The notes below the pieces were generated by a model that had not been told where the DNA came from, did not search any database, and worked only from the letters and a program-made list of their open reading frames with translations. 64,000 nucleotides of DNA, taken from assembly GCF_900103345.1 (NCBI RefSeq), contig NZ_LT629702.1:3348001-3412000 (forward strand). The letters are read 5' to 3'. A program made the position numbers and the translations under genes. The DNA comes from Pseudomonas azotoformans (lineage in GTDB: Bacteria > Pseudomonadota > Gammaproteobacteria > Pseudomonadales > Pseudomonadaceae). Below are positions 26,332 through 37,340 of the stretch, one piece after another (the first letter of the stretch is position 1; the number at the start of each line of letters is the position of its first letter).

Positions 26332-26694
26332 ATGGCCACCTTTGAACCCGGTCACTTGCATGTTGAACGTCACGCGCTGAATGCCCAGGACTACAGCTAC
26401 AACCTGTGCATCGACTACGAAGTCAGCCAGGACCCAAAGGAAGGCAAGGGCATGCTGTTCAAGCTGCATGGCTCGGTGCAGGGCAAGGACCTGAAGGAGG
26501 AGTTTTTCCTGCCCAAGGACCAGGCATTCGACTTTGCGCGGCATGCGATGAACATCGCGCAGAAGTATGGGATGCCGAAGGTCGCGGTGTTGAATGGCTC
26601 GATGCACAAGCAGTACGACTTGATGTTCGAGGATGTGCGGCATCAACTGGATGTGAAGGCCGGGGACCCGATCAAGCCCGAGCACCTCGAATAA
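26332..26694 (+). CDS. DUF5064-family protein
   Basis: The 120-residue soluble protein MATFEPGHLHVERHALNAQD has a central DLKEEFFLPKDQAFDFARHAM and a charged end. I believe it belongs to DUF5064, a family seen mainly in Pseudomonas; no function is known. It follows arcC by 18 bases with AGAGGAG upstream, so it is probably the last gene of the arc transcript. Confidence 0.75.
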   Translation: MATFEPGHLHVERHALNAQDYSYNLCIDYEVSQDPKEGKGMLFKLHGSVQGKDLKEEFFLPKDQAFDFARHAMNIAQKYGMPKVAVLNGSMHKQYDLMFEDVRHQLDVKAGDPIKPEHLE

Positions 26695-26722
26695 CCCGAT
26701 TTCCCAGGCACCAACAATCAAA

Positions 26723-26811
26723 TGTGGGAGCGGGCTTGCTCGCGAATGCAGTGTGTCAGTCAGCAATTTTTTCACTGACCCACCGTATTCGCGAGCAAGC
26801 CCGCTCCCACA
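26723..26811. repeat. REPIN, GCTTGCTCGC type
   Basis: The units are at 26723-26746 and 26788-26811, separating the arc operon from gcsR. Confidence 0.9.
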
Positions 26812-26878
26812 TTTTTGATCTCCATCACCCGTCAGGCATACTGGCCACCCTCAGTACGCCAGAACCAACAACCGCCCC

Positions 26879-28387
26879 ATGCGTATCCACGTCAGCTTCA
26901 TCGACCGCGTCGGCATCACCCAGGAAGTCCTGGCCCTGCTCGGTGGGCGCAATCTCAACCTGGATGCGGTGGAGATGGTGCCGCCCAACGTCTACATCGA
27001 CGCACCGACCCTGAGCGCCAATGTGCTCGAAGAGCTGCGCGACGCGCTGTTCAGCGTGCACGGCGTGCAGGCGGTGACCGTGGTGGACATCCTCCCCGGC
27101 CAACGCCGCCACCTGCAACTCGACGCCCTGCTGGCCGCCATGACCGACCCGGTGCTGGCGCTGGACAGCGCGGGCAAGATCCTGCTGGCCAACCCGGCGC
27201 TGATCGCCCTGTATGGCCGCGAACCGGCCGGCGAAAGCATCAGCGAACTGTTCAACGACCCGGCGCTGCTGGACACCTTGCTCGAACACGGCTTTCGCCT
27301 GCCCCTGCGCGAGATCAGCGTCAACGGCCAGACCCTGCTGCTGGACGCCACGCCGATCACCGACGCCGGCGCCCTGCTCACCCTGTACCAACCCAACCGC
27401 ATCGGCGAACAACTGTCGGCGCTGCACCATGACCATGCCGAAGGGTTTGATGCACTGCTTGGCGAGTCCCCGGTGATCCGCACCCTCAAGGCGCGTGCGC
27501 AGCGGGTGGCGGCGCTGGATGCGCCGCTGTTGATCCAGGGCGAGACGGGCACCGGCAAAGAACTGGTGGCGCGTGCCTGCCATGCCATCAGCGCACGCCA
27601 CAGCGCGCCGTTCCTGGCCTTGAACTGCGCGGCGCTGCCGGAAAACCTCGCCGAAAGCGAACTGTTCGGCTATGCACCCGGCGCCTTTACCGGCGCGCAA
27701 CGCGGTGGCAAGCCCGGCCTGATGGAACTGGCTAACCAAGGCACGGTGTTCCTCGATGAAATCGGCGAGATGTCACCTTACTTACAGGCCAAGCTGCTGC
27801 GTTTTCTCAATGACGGCAGCTTCCGACGCGTTGGCGGCGACCGTGAAGTGAAGGTCAATGTGCGCATCCTCAGCGCCACCCACCGCGACCTGGAGAAGAT
27901 GGTCAGCGAGGGCACCTTCCGCGAAGACCTGTTCTACCGCCTCAACGTGCTCAACGTCGAAGTGCCGCCGCTGCGTGCACGCGGCCAGGACATCCTGTTG
28001 CTCGCCCGCTATTTCATGCAGCAGGCCTGTGCGCAGATCCAGCGTCCGGTTTGCCGCCTGGCGCCCGGCACCTACCCGGCGCTGCTGGGCAACCGCTGGC
28101 CAGGCAACGTGCGCCAATTGCAGAACGTGATCTTCCGCGCCGCCGCGATCTGCGAAAGCAGCCTGGTGGACATCGGCGACCTCGACATCGCCGGCACCTC
28201 GGTAGCCCGCCAGAGCGACGGCGAAATCGACAGCCTGGAACAGGCGGTGGAAGACTTCGAGCGCAACCTGCTGGAAACCCTCTACACCAGCTACCCCTCG
28301 ACTCGCCAACTGGCCAGCCGGTTGCAGACGTCCCATACGGCGATTGCCCATCGTCTGCGCAAGTACGGCATTCCCAACAAGCCTTGA
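26879..28387 (+). CDS. gcsR: GcsR, TyrR-like sigma-54 enhancer-binding activator of glycine cleavage
   Basis: The product has 502 residues. Domains in order are ACT (1-~70), PAS (~78-170), AAA+ (~190-430) with Walker A GETGTGKE (221-228), GAFTGA loop (268-273) and Walker B FLDEIGE, and a TyrR-type helix-turn-helix at the end (STRQLASRLQTSHTAIAHRL). The intact GAFTGA shows it can contact sigma-54, unlike E. coli TyrR. Its position directly upstream of gcvH, with three palindromic boxes and a -24/-12 promoter between, matches P. aeruginosa GcsR, which activates the operon in response to glycine. Confidence 0.9.
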   Translation: MRIHVSFIDRVGITQEVLALLGGRNLNLDAVEMVPPNVYIDAPTLSANVLEELRDALFSVHGVQAVTVVDILPGQRRHLQLDALLAAMTDPVLALDSAGKILLANPALIALYGREPAGESISELFNDPALLDTLLEHGFRLPLREISVNGQTLLLDATPITDAGALLTLYQPNRIGEQLSALHHDHAEGFDALLGESPVIRTLKARAQRVAALDAPLLIQGETGTGKELVARACHAISARHSAPFLALNCAALPENLAESELFGYAPGAFTGAQRGGKPGLMELANQGTVFLDEIGEMSPYLQAKLLRFLNDGSFRRVGGDREVKVNVRILSATHRDLEKMVSEGTFREDLFYRLNVLNVEVPPLRARGQDILLLARYFMQQACAQIQRPVCRLAPGTYPALLGNRWPGNVRQLQNVIFRAAAICESSLVDIGDLDIAGTSVARQSDGEIDSLEQAVEDFERNLLETLYTSYPSTRQLASRLQTSHTAIAHRLRKYGIPNKP

Positions 28388-28405
28388 GTGAACATGGTTC
28401 AAAAA

Positions 28406-28494
28406 TGTGGGAGCGGGCTTGCTCGCGAATACGGTGTATCAGTCACAGGTGTGTTGGCTGACCCTCCGCATTCGCGAGCAAGCCCGCTCCCACA
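28406..28494. repeat. REPIN, GCTTGCTCGC type
   Basis: The units are at 28406-28429 and 28471-28494, between gcsR and the operator boxes of the gcv operon. Confidence 0.9.
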
Positions 28495-28534
28495 GGGATC
28501 GCATTGCAAATGTTGGTCTGAGAACGACATCGAC

Positions 28535-28652
28535 TGTACTGAAAGCGCTACAGCGTAACGATATCGCTACAGCCCTATTTTTTGCGCGCCATGCAAGGCT
28601 TTGATCCACATAGGCTTTTTTTCACAGGCCAAACTGTAGCGAAATCGCTACA
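28535..28652 (+). promoter_or_regulatory. three GcsR operator boxes
   Basis: Three 18-bp palindromes share the form (T/C)GTANnG-N4-CGCTACA: TGTACTGAAAGCGCTACA (28535-28552), CGTAACGATATCGCTACA (28554-28571) and TGTAGCGAAATCGCTACA (28635-28652). The first two are adjacent; the third is 81 bp further on. They sit upstream of a sigma-54 promoter, as enhancer sites should. Three 18-bp sites of related sequence are known upstream of the P. aeruginosa operon. Confidence 0.8.
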
Positions 28653-28715
28653 GGCAAAATGCATATCGTCATAACAAAATCTATCAAGTCATTGATTTAT
28701 ATAGGCTTAATGACG

Positions 28716-28732
28716 TTGGCCGCGATATTGCT
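28716..28732 (+). promoter_or_regulatory. sigma-54 promoter of the gcv operon
   Basis: TTGGCCGCGATATTGCT matches YTGGCACG-N4-TTGCW with the invariant GG and GC at the correct 10-base separation. It lies 61 bases upstream of gcvH and 63 bases downstream of the last GcsR box. The predicted start of transcription is near 28742. Confidence 0.85.
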
Positions 28733-28792
28733 AAGCAACTCCCCATTATTCCAATCCCGTCCACCAGACGAATCTGGCCCTGAGGAGTTTCC

Positions 28793-29176
28793 ATGAGCGA
28801 GTTGCGTTTCACTGAAGATCACGAATGGCTGCGCGCCGAAGCTGACGGCAGCGTCACCGTGGGTATCACCGCTTTCGCGCAGAACGCGCTGGGTGACGTG
28901 GTTTTCGTGCAACTGCCGGAGTTGCAGGCCTACGACAAGGGCGCCGAAGCGTCCACCGTGGAATCGGTCAAGGCCGCCAGCGGCGTGTACATGCCGCTGG
29001 ACGGGGAAGTCCTCGAAGTGAACGACAAACTTGACGGCAGCCCGGAACTGGTCAACGAAGACCCGATGGGCGAGGGTTGGTTCTTCCGCTTTAAACCGGC
29101 CGATGCCAGTGCAGTGGCTAAACTGTTGGATCAGGACGCGTACGACCGCCTGATCAAAGCCAACGCTGAAGCCTGA
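28793..29176 (+). CDS. gcvH: GcvH, glycine cleavage system H protein
   Basis: The 127-residue lipoyl carrier shuttles the aminomethyl group between GcvP, GcvT and the L protein. The lipoylated lysine is in [18 protein letters not shown]. The N-terminus [13 protein letters not shown] and the [14 protein letters not shown] block are family marks. The ATG follows GAGGAG by 5 bases. It is the first gene of the sigma-54-driven operon, with gcvP 10 bases behind. Confidence 0.97.
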   Translation: MSELRFTEDHEWLRAEADGSVTVGITAFAQNALGDVVFVQLPELQAYDKGAEASTVESVKAASGVYMPLDGEVLEVNDKLDGSPELVNEDPMGEGWFFRFKPADASAVAKLLDQDAYDRLIKANAEA

Positions 29177-29186
29177 GGAGCGCGCC

Positions 29187-32027
29187 ATGACCGTTAATCT
29201 CACCACCGCCAACGAATTCATCGCCCGCCACATCGGCCCGCGCCAGGAGGACGAGCAGCAGATGCTCGCCAGCCTCGGTTTTGACTCCCTGGAAGCCCTG
29301 AGCGCCAGCGTGATCCCGGAAAGCATCAAGGGCACCAGCGTGCTCGGCCTGGAAGACGGCCTGAGCGAAGCCGAGGCCCTGGCCAAGATCAAGGCCATCG
29401 CCGGCAAGAACCAACTGTTCAAGACCTACATCGGTCAGGGCTACTACAACTGCCACACGCCGTCGCCGATCCTACGCAACCTGTTGGAAAACCCGGCCTG
29501 GTACACCGCCTACACCCCGTACCAACCCGAGATTTCCCAAGGCCGCCTGGAAGCGCTGCTGAACTTCCAGACCCTGATCAGCGACCTCACCGGCCTGCCG
29601 ATCGCCAACGCCTCCCTGCTCGACGAAGCCACCGCCGCCGCCGAAGCCATGACCTTCTGCAAGCGCCTGAGCAAGAACAAGGGCAGCAGCGCCTTCTTCG
29701 CTTCGATCCACAGCCACCCGCAGACCCTCGACGTGCTGCGCACCCGTGCCGAGCCGTTGGGCATCGACGTGGTGGTGGGCGATGAGCGTGAATTGACCGA
29801 CGTCAGCCCATTCTTCGGCGCCCTGTTGCAATACCCAGCCAGCAACGGTGACGTCTTCGACTACCGCGAACTGACCGAGCGCTTCCACGCCGCCAATGCC
29901 CTAGTGGCCGTGGCCGCCGACCTGCTGGCCCTGACCCTGCTGACCCCACCGGGCGAGTTCGGTGCCGACGTGGCCATCGGCAGCGCGCAACGCTTCGGCG
30001 TGCCGCTGGGCTTTGGTGGCCCGCACGCGGCGTACTTCTCCACCAAGGATGCGTTCAAGCGCGACATGCCGGGCCGCCTGGTCGGTGTGTCCGTCGACCG
30101 TTTCGGCAAACCGGCCCTGCGCCTGGCCATGCAGACCCGCGAACAACATATCCGTCGCGAGAAAGCCACGTCGAACATCTGCACCGCCCAGGTATTGCTG
30201 GCTAACATCGCCAGCATGTACGCCGTGTACCACGGCCCCAAGGGTCTGACCCAGATCGCCCAGCGTGTGCATCAACTCACCGCGATTTTGGCCAAGGGCC
30301 TGACCGCCCTGGGCCTGACCGTCGAACAAGCCCACTTTTTCGACACCATTACCCTGAACACTGGCCCCAACACTGCCGCCCTGCACGACAAGGCCCGCGC
30401 CCAGCGCATCAACCTGCGTGTGGTGGACGCCGAGCGTCTGGGTGTGTCGGTGGACGAAACCACCACCCAGGCCGATATCGAAGCCCTGTGGTCCATCTTC
30501 GCCAACGGCAAGGCCCTGCCGGCCTTCAACGCCAGCGTCGACAGCACCCTGCCTGCCGCCCTGCTGCGCCAGTCGCCTGTGCTCAGCCACCCGGTATTCA
30601 ACCGCTACCATTCCGAAACCGAGCTGATGCGCTACCTGCGCAAACTGGCCGACAAGGACCTGGCGCTGGACCGCACCATGATCCCGCTGGGCTCGTGCAC
30701 CATGAAGCTCAACGCCGCCAGCGAAATGATCCCGGTGACCTGGGCCGAGTTCGGTGCCCTGCACCCGTTCGCCCCGGCCGAACAAAGCGCCGGCTACCTG
30801 CAACTGACGTCCGAACTGGAAGCGATGCTCTGCGCGGCTACCGGCTACGACGCGATCTCGCTGCAACCGAACGCCGGTTCCCAGGGTGAGTACGCCGGCC
30901 TCCTGGCCATTCGTGCCTACCACCAGAGCCGTGGTGAAGAGCGTCGCGACATCTGCCTTATCCCGTCTTCGGCCCACGGCACCAACCCGGCGACCGCCAA
31001 CATGGCCGGCATGCGCGTGGTCGTCACTGCGTGCGACGCCCGTGGCAACGTCGACATCGAAGACCTGCGTGCCAAGGCCATCGAGCATCGTGAGCACCTC
31101 GCCGCGCTGATGATCACCTACCCGTCCACCCACGGTGTGTTCGAAGAAGGCATCCGCGAAATCTGCGGCATCATTCATGACAACGGCGGTCAGGTGTACA
31201 TCGACGGCGCCAACATGAACGCCATGGTCGGCCTGTGCGCCCCGGGCAAGTTCGGCGGCGACGTGTCCCACCTGAACCTGCACAAGACCTTCTGCATTCC
31301 TCACGGCGGTGGCGGCCCGGGCGTTGGCCCGATTGGCGTCAAGTCGCACCTCACGCCGTTCCTGCCAGGCCACGCGGCCATGGAACGCAAGGAAGGCGCG
31401 GTGTGCGCGGCGCCGTTCGGCAGCGCAAGCATCCTGCCGATCACCTGGATGTACATCAGCATGATGGGCGGTGCGGGCCTCAAGCGCGCTTCACAGCTGG
31501 CGATTTTGAACGCCAACTACATTTCCCGTCGCCTGGAAGAGCACTACCCCGTGCTGTACACCGGCAGCAACGGCCTGGTGGCCCACGAATGCATCCTGGA
31601 TTTGCGCCCGTTGAAGGACAGCAGCGGCATCAGCGTGGATGACGTGGCCAAGCGCCTGATCGACTTCGGCTTCCATGCGCCGACCATGTCGTTCCCGGTG
31701 GCTGGCACGCTGATGATCGAGCCGACCGAAAGTGAATCCAAGGAAGAACTGGACCGCTTCTGCAACGCAATGATCGCCATCCGCGAAGAAATCCGCGCGG
31801 TGGAAAACGGCACCCTGGACAAGGACGACAACCCTCTGAAAAACGCCCCGCACACGGCCGCTGAACTGGTGAGTGAGTGGACGCACCCGTACACCCGCGA
31901 GCAGGCGGTGTACCCCGTGCCGTCGTTGATCGAGGGCAAGTACTGGCCGCCGGTGGGGCGTGTCGACAACGTGTTTGGTGATCGCAACCTTGTTTGCGCA
32001 TGCCCTTCCATCGAGAGCTACGCGTAA
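29187..32027 (+). CDS. gcvP: GcvP, glycine dehydrogenase (decarboxylating)
   Basis: The 946-residue PLP enzyme decarboxylates glycine and loads the aminomethyl group onto GcvH. The PLP lysine is in [21 protein letters not shown], with the flexible glycine-rich segment after it. Other marks are [17 protein letters not shown] at the start and [14 protein letters not shown]. It has full single-chain proteobacterial length. The operon continues to sdaA after a 148-base gap with a REPIN. Confidence 0.97.
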   Translation: MTVNLTTANEFIARHIGPRQEDEQQMLASLGFDSLEALSASVIPESIKGTSVLGLEDGLSEAEALAKIKAIAGKNQLFKTYIGQGYYNCHTPSPILRNLLENPAWYTAYTPYQPEISQGRLEALLNFQTLISDLTGLPIANASLLDEATAAAEAMTFCKRLSKNKGSSAFFASIHSHPQTLDVLRTRAEPLGIDVVVGDERELTDVSPFFGALLQYPASNGDVFDYRELTERFHAANALVAVAADLLALTLLTPPGEFGADVAIGSAQRFGVPLGFGGPHAAYFSTKDAFKRDMPGRLVGVSVDRFGKPALRLAMQTREQHIRREKATSNICTAQVLLANIASMYAVYHGPKGLTQIAQRVHQLTAILAKGLTALGLTVEQAHFFDTITLNTGPNTAALHDKARAQRINLRVVDAERLGVSVDETTTQADIEALWSIFANGKALPAFNASVDSTLPAALLRQSPVLSHPVFNRYHSETELMRYLRKLADKDLALDRTMIPLGSCTMKLNAASEMIPVTWAEFGALHPFAPAEQSAGYLQLTSELEAMLCAATGYDAISLQPNAGSQGEYAGLLAIRAYHQSRGEERRDICLIPSSAHGTNPATANMAGMRVVVTACDARGNVDIEDLRAKAIEHREHLAALMITYPSTHGVFEEGIREICGIIHDNGGQVYIDGANMNAMVGLCAPGKFGGDVSHLNLHKTFCIPHGGGGPGVGPIGVKSHLTPFLPGHAAMERKEGAVCAAPFGSASILPITWMYISMMGGAGLKRASQLAILNANYISRRLEEHYPVLYTGSNGLVAHECILDLRPLKDSSGISVDDVAKRLIDFGFHAPTMSFPVAGTLMIEPTESESKEELDRFCNAMIAIREEIRAVENGTLDKDDNPLKNAPHTAAELVSEWTHPYTREQAVYPVPSLIEGKYWPPVGRVDNVFGDRNLVCACPSIESYA

Positions 32028-32049
32028 CCAAGAGATCAACTCGGTCCCC

Positions 32050-32138
32050 TGTGGGAGGGGGCTTGCCCCCGATTGCAGTGGGTCAGCCAGCTAATCTGTA
32101 GCTGACCCACCGCTATCGGGGGCAAGCCCCCTCCCACA
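32050..32138. repeat. REPIN, GCTTGCCCCC type, inside the gcv operon
   Basis: The units are at 32050-32073 and 32115-32138, filling the gap between gcvP and sdaA, the place where glyA2 stands in P. aeruginosa. Confidence 0.9.
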
Positions 32139-32175
32139 CTGACCGCGTCCAATAATAAGAAACCGGAGAACAACC

Positions 32176-33552
<1,377 letters not shown>

Positions 33553-33591
33553 CGCCTAAAAGCGCGCCAGCACGTTTTTCAGGAGCTGAAT

Positions 33592-34716
33592 ATGTCCACC
33601 GAAACCCTGTTGAAAACCCCTCTGCACGCCCTGCACCTCGAACTGGGCGCACGCATGGTGCCCTTCGCCGGCTACGACATGCCAGTGCAATACCCGCTGG
33701 GCGTGATGAAGGAACACCTGCACACCCGTGATCAAGCCGGCTTGTTCGATGTGTCCCACATGGGCCAGATCCGCCTCACCGGTGCCAACGCCGCCAAGGC
33801 TCTGGAAACCCTGGTGCCGGTCGACATCATCGATCTGCCGGTGGGCATGCAGCGTTACGCGATGTTCACCAATGAGCAGGGCGGCATTCTCGATGACCTG
33901 ATGGTGGCGAACCTGGGTAACGACGAACTGTTCCTGGTGGTCAATGCGGCCTGCAAGGACCAGGACCTGGCGCACCTGCGCCAGCATATCGGCGACCAGT
34001 GCACCATCGAGCCGCTGTTCGAAGAGCGTGCATTGCTGGCCCTGCAGGGCCCGGCCGCGGTCAAGGTGCTGGCGCGCCTGGCGCCGGAAGTGACCAAGAT
34101 GACCTTCATGCAATTCGCTTCCCTGCGCCTGCTGGGCGTGGACTGCTATGTCAGCCGTTCGGGCTACACCGGTGAAGACGGCTTCGAAATCTCCGTGCCT
34201 GCCGCCAATGCCGAAAGCCTGGCGCGCAGCCTGCTGGCCGAGACCGAAGTACAGGCCATCGGCCTGGGCGCCCGCGACTCGTTGCGCCTGGAAGCAGGGC
34301 TGTGCCTGTACGGCCACGACATGAACACCGACACCACCCCGATCGAGGCCAGCCTGTTGTGGGCTATCTCGAAGGCGCGCCGTGCCGACGGTGCACGTGC
34401 CGGTGGCTTCCCTGGCGCCGACCAGATCTTCACCCAGCAGCAAACCGGCGTGAGCCGCAAACGTGTAGGCCTGCTGCCACAGGAACGCACGCCCGTACGT
34501 GAAGGCGCGGAGATTGTCGACGCAGACGGCACCGTGATCGGCAGCGTGTGCAGCGGCGGTTTCGGCCCGACCCTCGGCGGCCCGCTCGCTATGGGTTACC
34601 TGGACAGCGCATTCATCGCACTGGATACCGAAGTCTCTGCGTTGGTGCGTGGGAAAAAGGTGCCACTTCGTGTAAGTAAAATGCCATTTGTGCCACAACG
34701 TTACTATCGTGGCTGA
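33592..34716 (+). CDS. gcvT: GcvT, glycine cleavage aminomethyltransferase
   Basis: The 374-residue folate-dependent T protein releases ammonia and forms 5,10-methylene-tetrahydrofolate. [22 protein letters not shown] is the conserved N-terminal block; [16 protein letters not shown] and [16 protein letters not shown] line the folate site with the catalytic Asp. It is the last gene of the operon, 39 bases after sdaA, with CAGGAG upstream of the start. Confidence 0.96.
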   Translation: MSTETLLKTPLHALHLELGARMVPFAGYDMPVQYPLGVMKEHLHTRDQAGLFDVSHMGQIRLTGANAAKALETLVPVDIIDLPVGMQRYAMFTNEQGGILDDLMVANLGNDELFLVVNAACKDQDLAHLRQHIGDQCTIEPLFEERALLALQGPAAVKVLARLAPEVTKMTFMQFASLRLLGVDCYVSRSGYTGEDGFEISVPAANAESLARSLLAETEVQAIGLGARDSLRLEAGLCLYGHDMNTDTTPIEASLLWAISKARRADGARAGGFPGADQIFTQQQTGVSRKRVGLLPQERTPVREGAEIVDADGTVIGSVCSGGFGPTLGGPLAMGYLDSAFIALDTEVSALVRGKKVPLRVSKMPFVPQRYYRG

Positions 34717-35108
34717 TTGACTGTTTCTATAAGTAACGCGATTGCGTTAACGTGCACTAATCTGTAACGCAATCGCCATAAAACAGTGCACTACCGATAG
34801 TCTCTACTAGAGCGATTAACCTATAACAAGTGATCAACTCTATCGAATAAGTCGGATTCACACTATTCACCCAAGTGTCATGATCCCCAGCAAAACCTGG
34901 GCTTTTGGCAGGGCTTGTTTTTTCTCTATTAGTTGGCGTAGAGTTTGCCCACTGTGTTTGCATGGGTCGCTTGGAACCTGGACCTGGGCAGTAGCCAAAG
35001 AAGTCCGCTACAACCCGTTCGACGTCTCTTACTTTCCTGCAACCCAGCCCAGTACTCTTTCATGCGAAAGGGGCTGTCATTAATTTTTAGCGTCAAGGAA
35101 ATAAGAAA
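34717..35108. promoter_or_regulatory. gene-free region between gcvT and the cold-shock gene
   Basis: This 392-bp region probably includes the long structured 5' leader typical of cspA-type genes (down to AAGGAAATAAGAAA before 35109). At 34738-34776 it carries a 12-bp perfect inverted repeat (see separate entry). I see no credible gene in it, though short frames exist on both strands. Confidence 0.5.
34738..34776. repeat. 12-bp perfect inverted repeat after gcvT
   Basis: GCGATTGCGTTA and TAACGCAATCGC are separated by 15 bases. The left arm also overlaps a TAACGC-GATT-GCGTTA palindrome (34734-34749), and the right arm is part of TGTAACGCAATCG, which resembles a GcsR half-site. It could be a terminator-like stem (no T-tract) or an operator. 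Confidence 0.55.
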
Positions 35109-35324
35109 ATGGCTGAACGTCAGAGCGGTACCGTCAAGTGGTTCAACGACGAGAAAGGGTTTGGTTTTATCACTCCAGAAAGCGGTCCGGATCTGTTCGT
35201 GCATTTCCGCGCTATTCAGGGCAACGGCTTCAAGAGCCTGAAAGAAGGCCAGAAAGTGACATTCGTTGCTGTGCAAGGCCAGAAAGGCATGCAGGCTGAC
35301 GAAGTACAAGCAGAAAACCACTGA
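35109..35324 (+). CDS. CspA-family cold-shock protein
   Basis: The 71-residue OB-fold RNA/DNA chaperone [20 protein letters not shown] has RNP1 (KGFGFI) and RNP2 (LFVHF) motifs. It closely resembles the Pseudomonas CspA/CapB/CspD paralogues; which one cannot be fixed by eye. AAGGAAATAAGAAA precedes the ATG, and a strong terminator follows, so it is a single-gene unit with a long leader. Confidence 0.95.
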   Translation: MAERQSGTVKWFNDEKGFGFITPESGPDLFVHFRAIQGNGFKSLKEGQKVTFVAVQGQKGMQADEVQAENH

Positions 35325-35340
35325 GTTCTTCTGCGACAAA

Positions 35341-35372
35341 AAGCCCCTGATGGTGACATCAGGGGCTTTTTT
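35341..35372 (+). terminator. intrinsic terminator of the cold-shock gene
   Basis: AAGCCCCTGATG-GTGA-CATCAGGGGCTTTTTT is a 12-bp stem with a T-tract, 16 bases after the stop codon. Confidence 0.95.
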
Positions 35373-35419
35373 ATATGCGTTTGCTCGTAAAATGGCTTTT
35401 TTCATAAGAGAGCCCTGCC

Positions 35420-35908
35420 ATGCCGAACCCCCTGCTGAGCCCGCAAGGCGAATTCCCCGCCGTTGGCCTGGGCCGTCGCCTGGCAGCGATGTTCTATGAT
35501 TTCCTGCTATGTACCGCACTAATGATCGTCACCGCGTTTATCTACAAGCTGATCTGGATCGCGTTTGTCGGTGAAGCCAGGATGCGCACCCTCACCGAAT
35601 CCGGCGCGCTGGATGGCGACCCGTTGTTGTCGACGATCCTGTTGTTTGTGCTGTTCGGCTTCTTCGCCAAGTTCTGGACTCATTCCGGCCAGACCCTGGG
35701 CATGCAGGTGTGGGGCGTACGCGTGCAGAACGCTGACGGCTCGCGGATCAGCCTGTGGCAGGCGCTGCTGCGCTTCGTGGTGTCGATTGCGTCATGGTTG
35801 TGCCTGGGGCTGGGGTTTATCTGGTCGCTGTTTGATAAGCGCAAACGCAGCTGGCATGACATCTATTCGGACTCGCAGTTGGTGCGGATTCCGAAGCAGA
35901 AGAAATAA
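35420..35908 (+). CDS. RDD-family membrane protein
   Basis: The 162-residue product has the RDD signature: GRRLAAMFYDFLLC with Arg then Asp, and the GMQVWGVRVQNADGSRISLWQALLR loop. It has about three membrane helices. The family includes some Na+/H+ antiporters but most members have no known substrate. The ATG at 35420 is in an AGAGCCCTGCC context. It stands alone between a terminator and a REPIN. Confidence 0.88.
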   Translation: MPNPLLSPQGEFPAVGLGRRLAAMFYDFLLCTALMIVTAFIYKLIWIAFVGEARMRTLTESGALDGDPLLSTILLFVLFGFFAKFWTHSGQTLGMQVWGVRVQNADGSRISLWQALLRFVVSIASWLCLGLGFIWSLFDKRKRSWHDIYSDSQLVRIPKQKK

Positions 35909-35932
35909 CCTTCTGCCTATTGGAGATCAAAA

Positions 35933-36023
35933 TGTGGGAGGGAGCTTGCTCCCGATAGCAGTGGATCAGTTAATACACCTGTGACTGACACACTGCTATC
36001 GGGGGCAAGCCCCCCCTCCCACA
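35933..36023. repeat. REPIN with mismatched arms
   Basis: The left unit is GTGGGAGGGAGCTTGCTCCC (35933-35956), while the right unit (35998-36023) is of the GGGGGCAAGCCCCC type with two extra C's. The arms pair imperfectly, unlike the other REPINs here. Confidence 0.85.
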
Positions 36024-36040
36024 TTTTTTACCGCGTTCGA

Positions 36041-37099
36041 CTATGCGTTACCGGCCAGCTTCAGCCGCGCCGCCTGGGTGAAATCCAACATGCGCTTGAG
36101 CGGACGCACGGCATGAGGTATCACCGACGGTTCGACGAAAATTTCGTTACTGCCTTCACGCAGGCACTGCAACGTGCGCTCCAGCGTGTTCATTGCCATC
36201 CACGGGCAGTGTGCGCAACTGCGGCAAGCGGCGCCGTTACCGGCGGTAGGCGCTTCGACGAAGACCTTGTCCGGGCACAGCTGCTGCATCTTGTAGAAGA
36301 TGCCGCGGTCGGTGGCGACGATAAACGTCTTGTTCGGCAGGCGCTGGGCCGCTGCAATCAGCTGGCTGGTCGAGCCCACGGCATCCGCCAGTTCGATCAC
36401 CGACGTCGGCGACTCCGGATGCACCAGAATGGCTGCATCCGGGTAAAGCGCCTTCATATCTTCCAACTGCTTGGACTTGAACTCTTCGTGGACGATGCAG
36501 GCGCCGTCCCACAGCAGCATATCTGCACCGGTCTGACGCTGGATGTATGTGCCCAGGTGCTTGTCTGGCCCCCAGATGATCGTCTCGCCGTTGTCCATCA
36601 GGCTTTCGACGATTTCCAGCGCGCAGCTTGACGTCACCACCCAATCCGCCCGGGCTTTGACCGCCGCCGAAGTGTTGGCATACACCACCACGGTGCGTTC
36701 GGGATGCTGGTCGCAGAACGCCGAAAACTCATCGACGGGGCAGCCCAGGTCCAGGGAGCAGGTGGCTTCCAAGGTGGGCATGAGGATGCGTTTTTCAGGG
36801 GTGAGGATCTTGGCGGTCTCGCCCATGAAACGCACACCGGCGACCAACACGGTCTTGGCCGGGTGAGCGGCGCCGAAGCGGGCCATTTCCAAGGAGTCGG
36901 AGACACAGCCACCGGTTTCTTCGGCCAGGGCCTGGATCACCGGGTCACAGTAGAAGTGGGCAACCAGCACCGCATCCTGAGCCTTGAGCTCGGCGGCGAT
37001 GGCAGTGCGCAGGCTCGCCTCTTCATCGGCGCTGAGGGCCTTGGGCTGCTTGGCGTCGAGGTGGGCTTGAACCAGAAGGCGTTCGGAAATTTGCGTCAT
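36041..37099 (-). CDS. nadA: NadA, quinolinate synthase
   Basis: The 352-residue [4Fe-4S] enzyme condenses iminoaspartate with dihydroxyacetone phosphate in NAD synthesis. The cluster cysteines fall in [25 protein letters not shown] and [34 protein letters not shown] is the N-terminal substrate loop. I start at the ATG at 37099 (MTQISERLL); the frame is open to 37201, but the added part is not family-like. There are no other nad genes beside it. Confidence 0.95.
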   Translation of the reverse strand: MTQISERLLVQAHLDAKQPKALSADEEASLRTAIAAELKAQDAVLVAHFYCDPVIQALAEETGGCVSDSLEMARFGAAHPAKTVLVAGVRFMGETAKILTPEKRILMPTLEATCSLDLGCPVDEFSAFCDQHPERTVVVYANTSAAVKARADWVVTSSCALEIVESLMDNGETIIWGPDKHLGTYIQRQTGADMLLWDGACIVHEEFKSKQLEDMKALYPDAAILVHPESPTSVIELADAVGSTSQLIAAAQRLPNKTFIVATDRGIFYKMQQLCPDKVFVEAPTAGNGAACRSCAHCPWMAMNTLERTLQCLREGSNEIFVEPSVIPHAVRPLKRMLDFTQAARLKLAGNA

Positions 37100-37288
37100 G
37101 TTCGCAAGACCTGCAGGCGCAGTTGCGCGAAAGTCGAGTGTACCACCGGCTCTGGAGCCCTTCGGGCACCGCCGGACGAAGTGATTGTGTTCATCAAGCA
37201 CGGGTTAAGGTGAAGCTCGGCAAGGCTACAGAATATCGAATGGTTTCAAAAGCCTAATCTGGTGTTCGCCTGCGCCTGCGTCGGGCAA

Positions 37289-37324
37289 AAATACGGGAAG
37301 CCCCACATGGGGCTTCCCGTATTT
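37289..37324. terminator. bidirectional terminator after the FadL-like gene
   Basis: AAATACGGGAAGCCCC-ACAT-GGGGCTTCCCGTATTT is a 16-bp perfect stem 17 bases beyond the FadL-like stop (minus strand). Confidence 0.93.
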
Positions 37325-37340
37325 ACCGCCGGTTTTTTTA

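Noticed and set aside
29901..31373. 490-codon open frame opposite gcvP
   Set aside because: Shadow of gcvP; no recognisable protein features.
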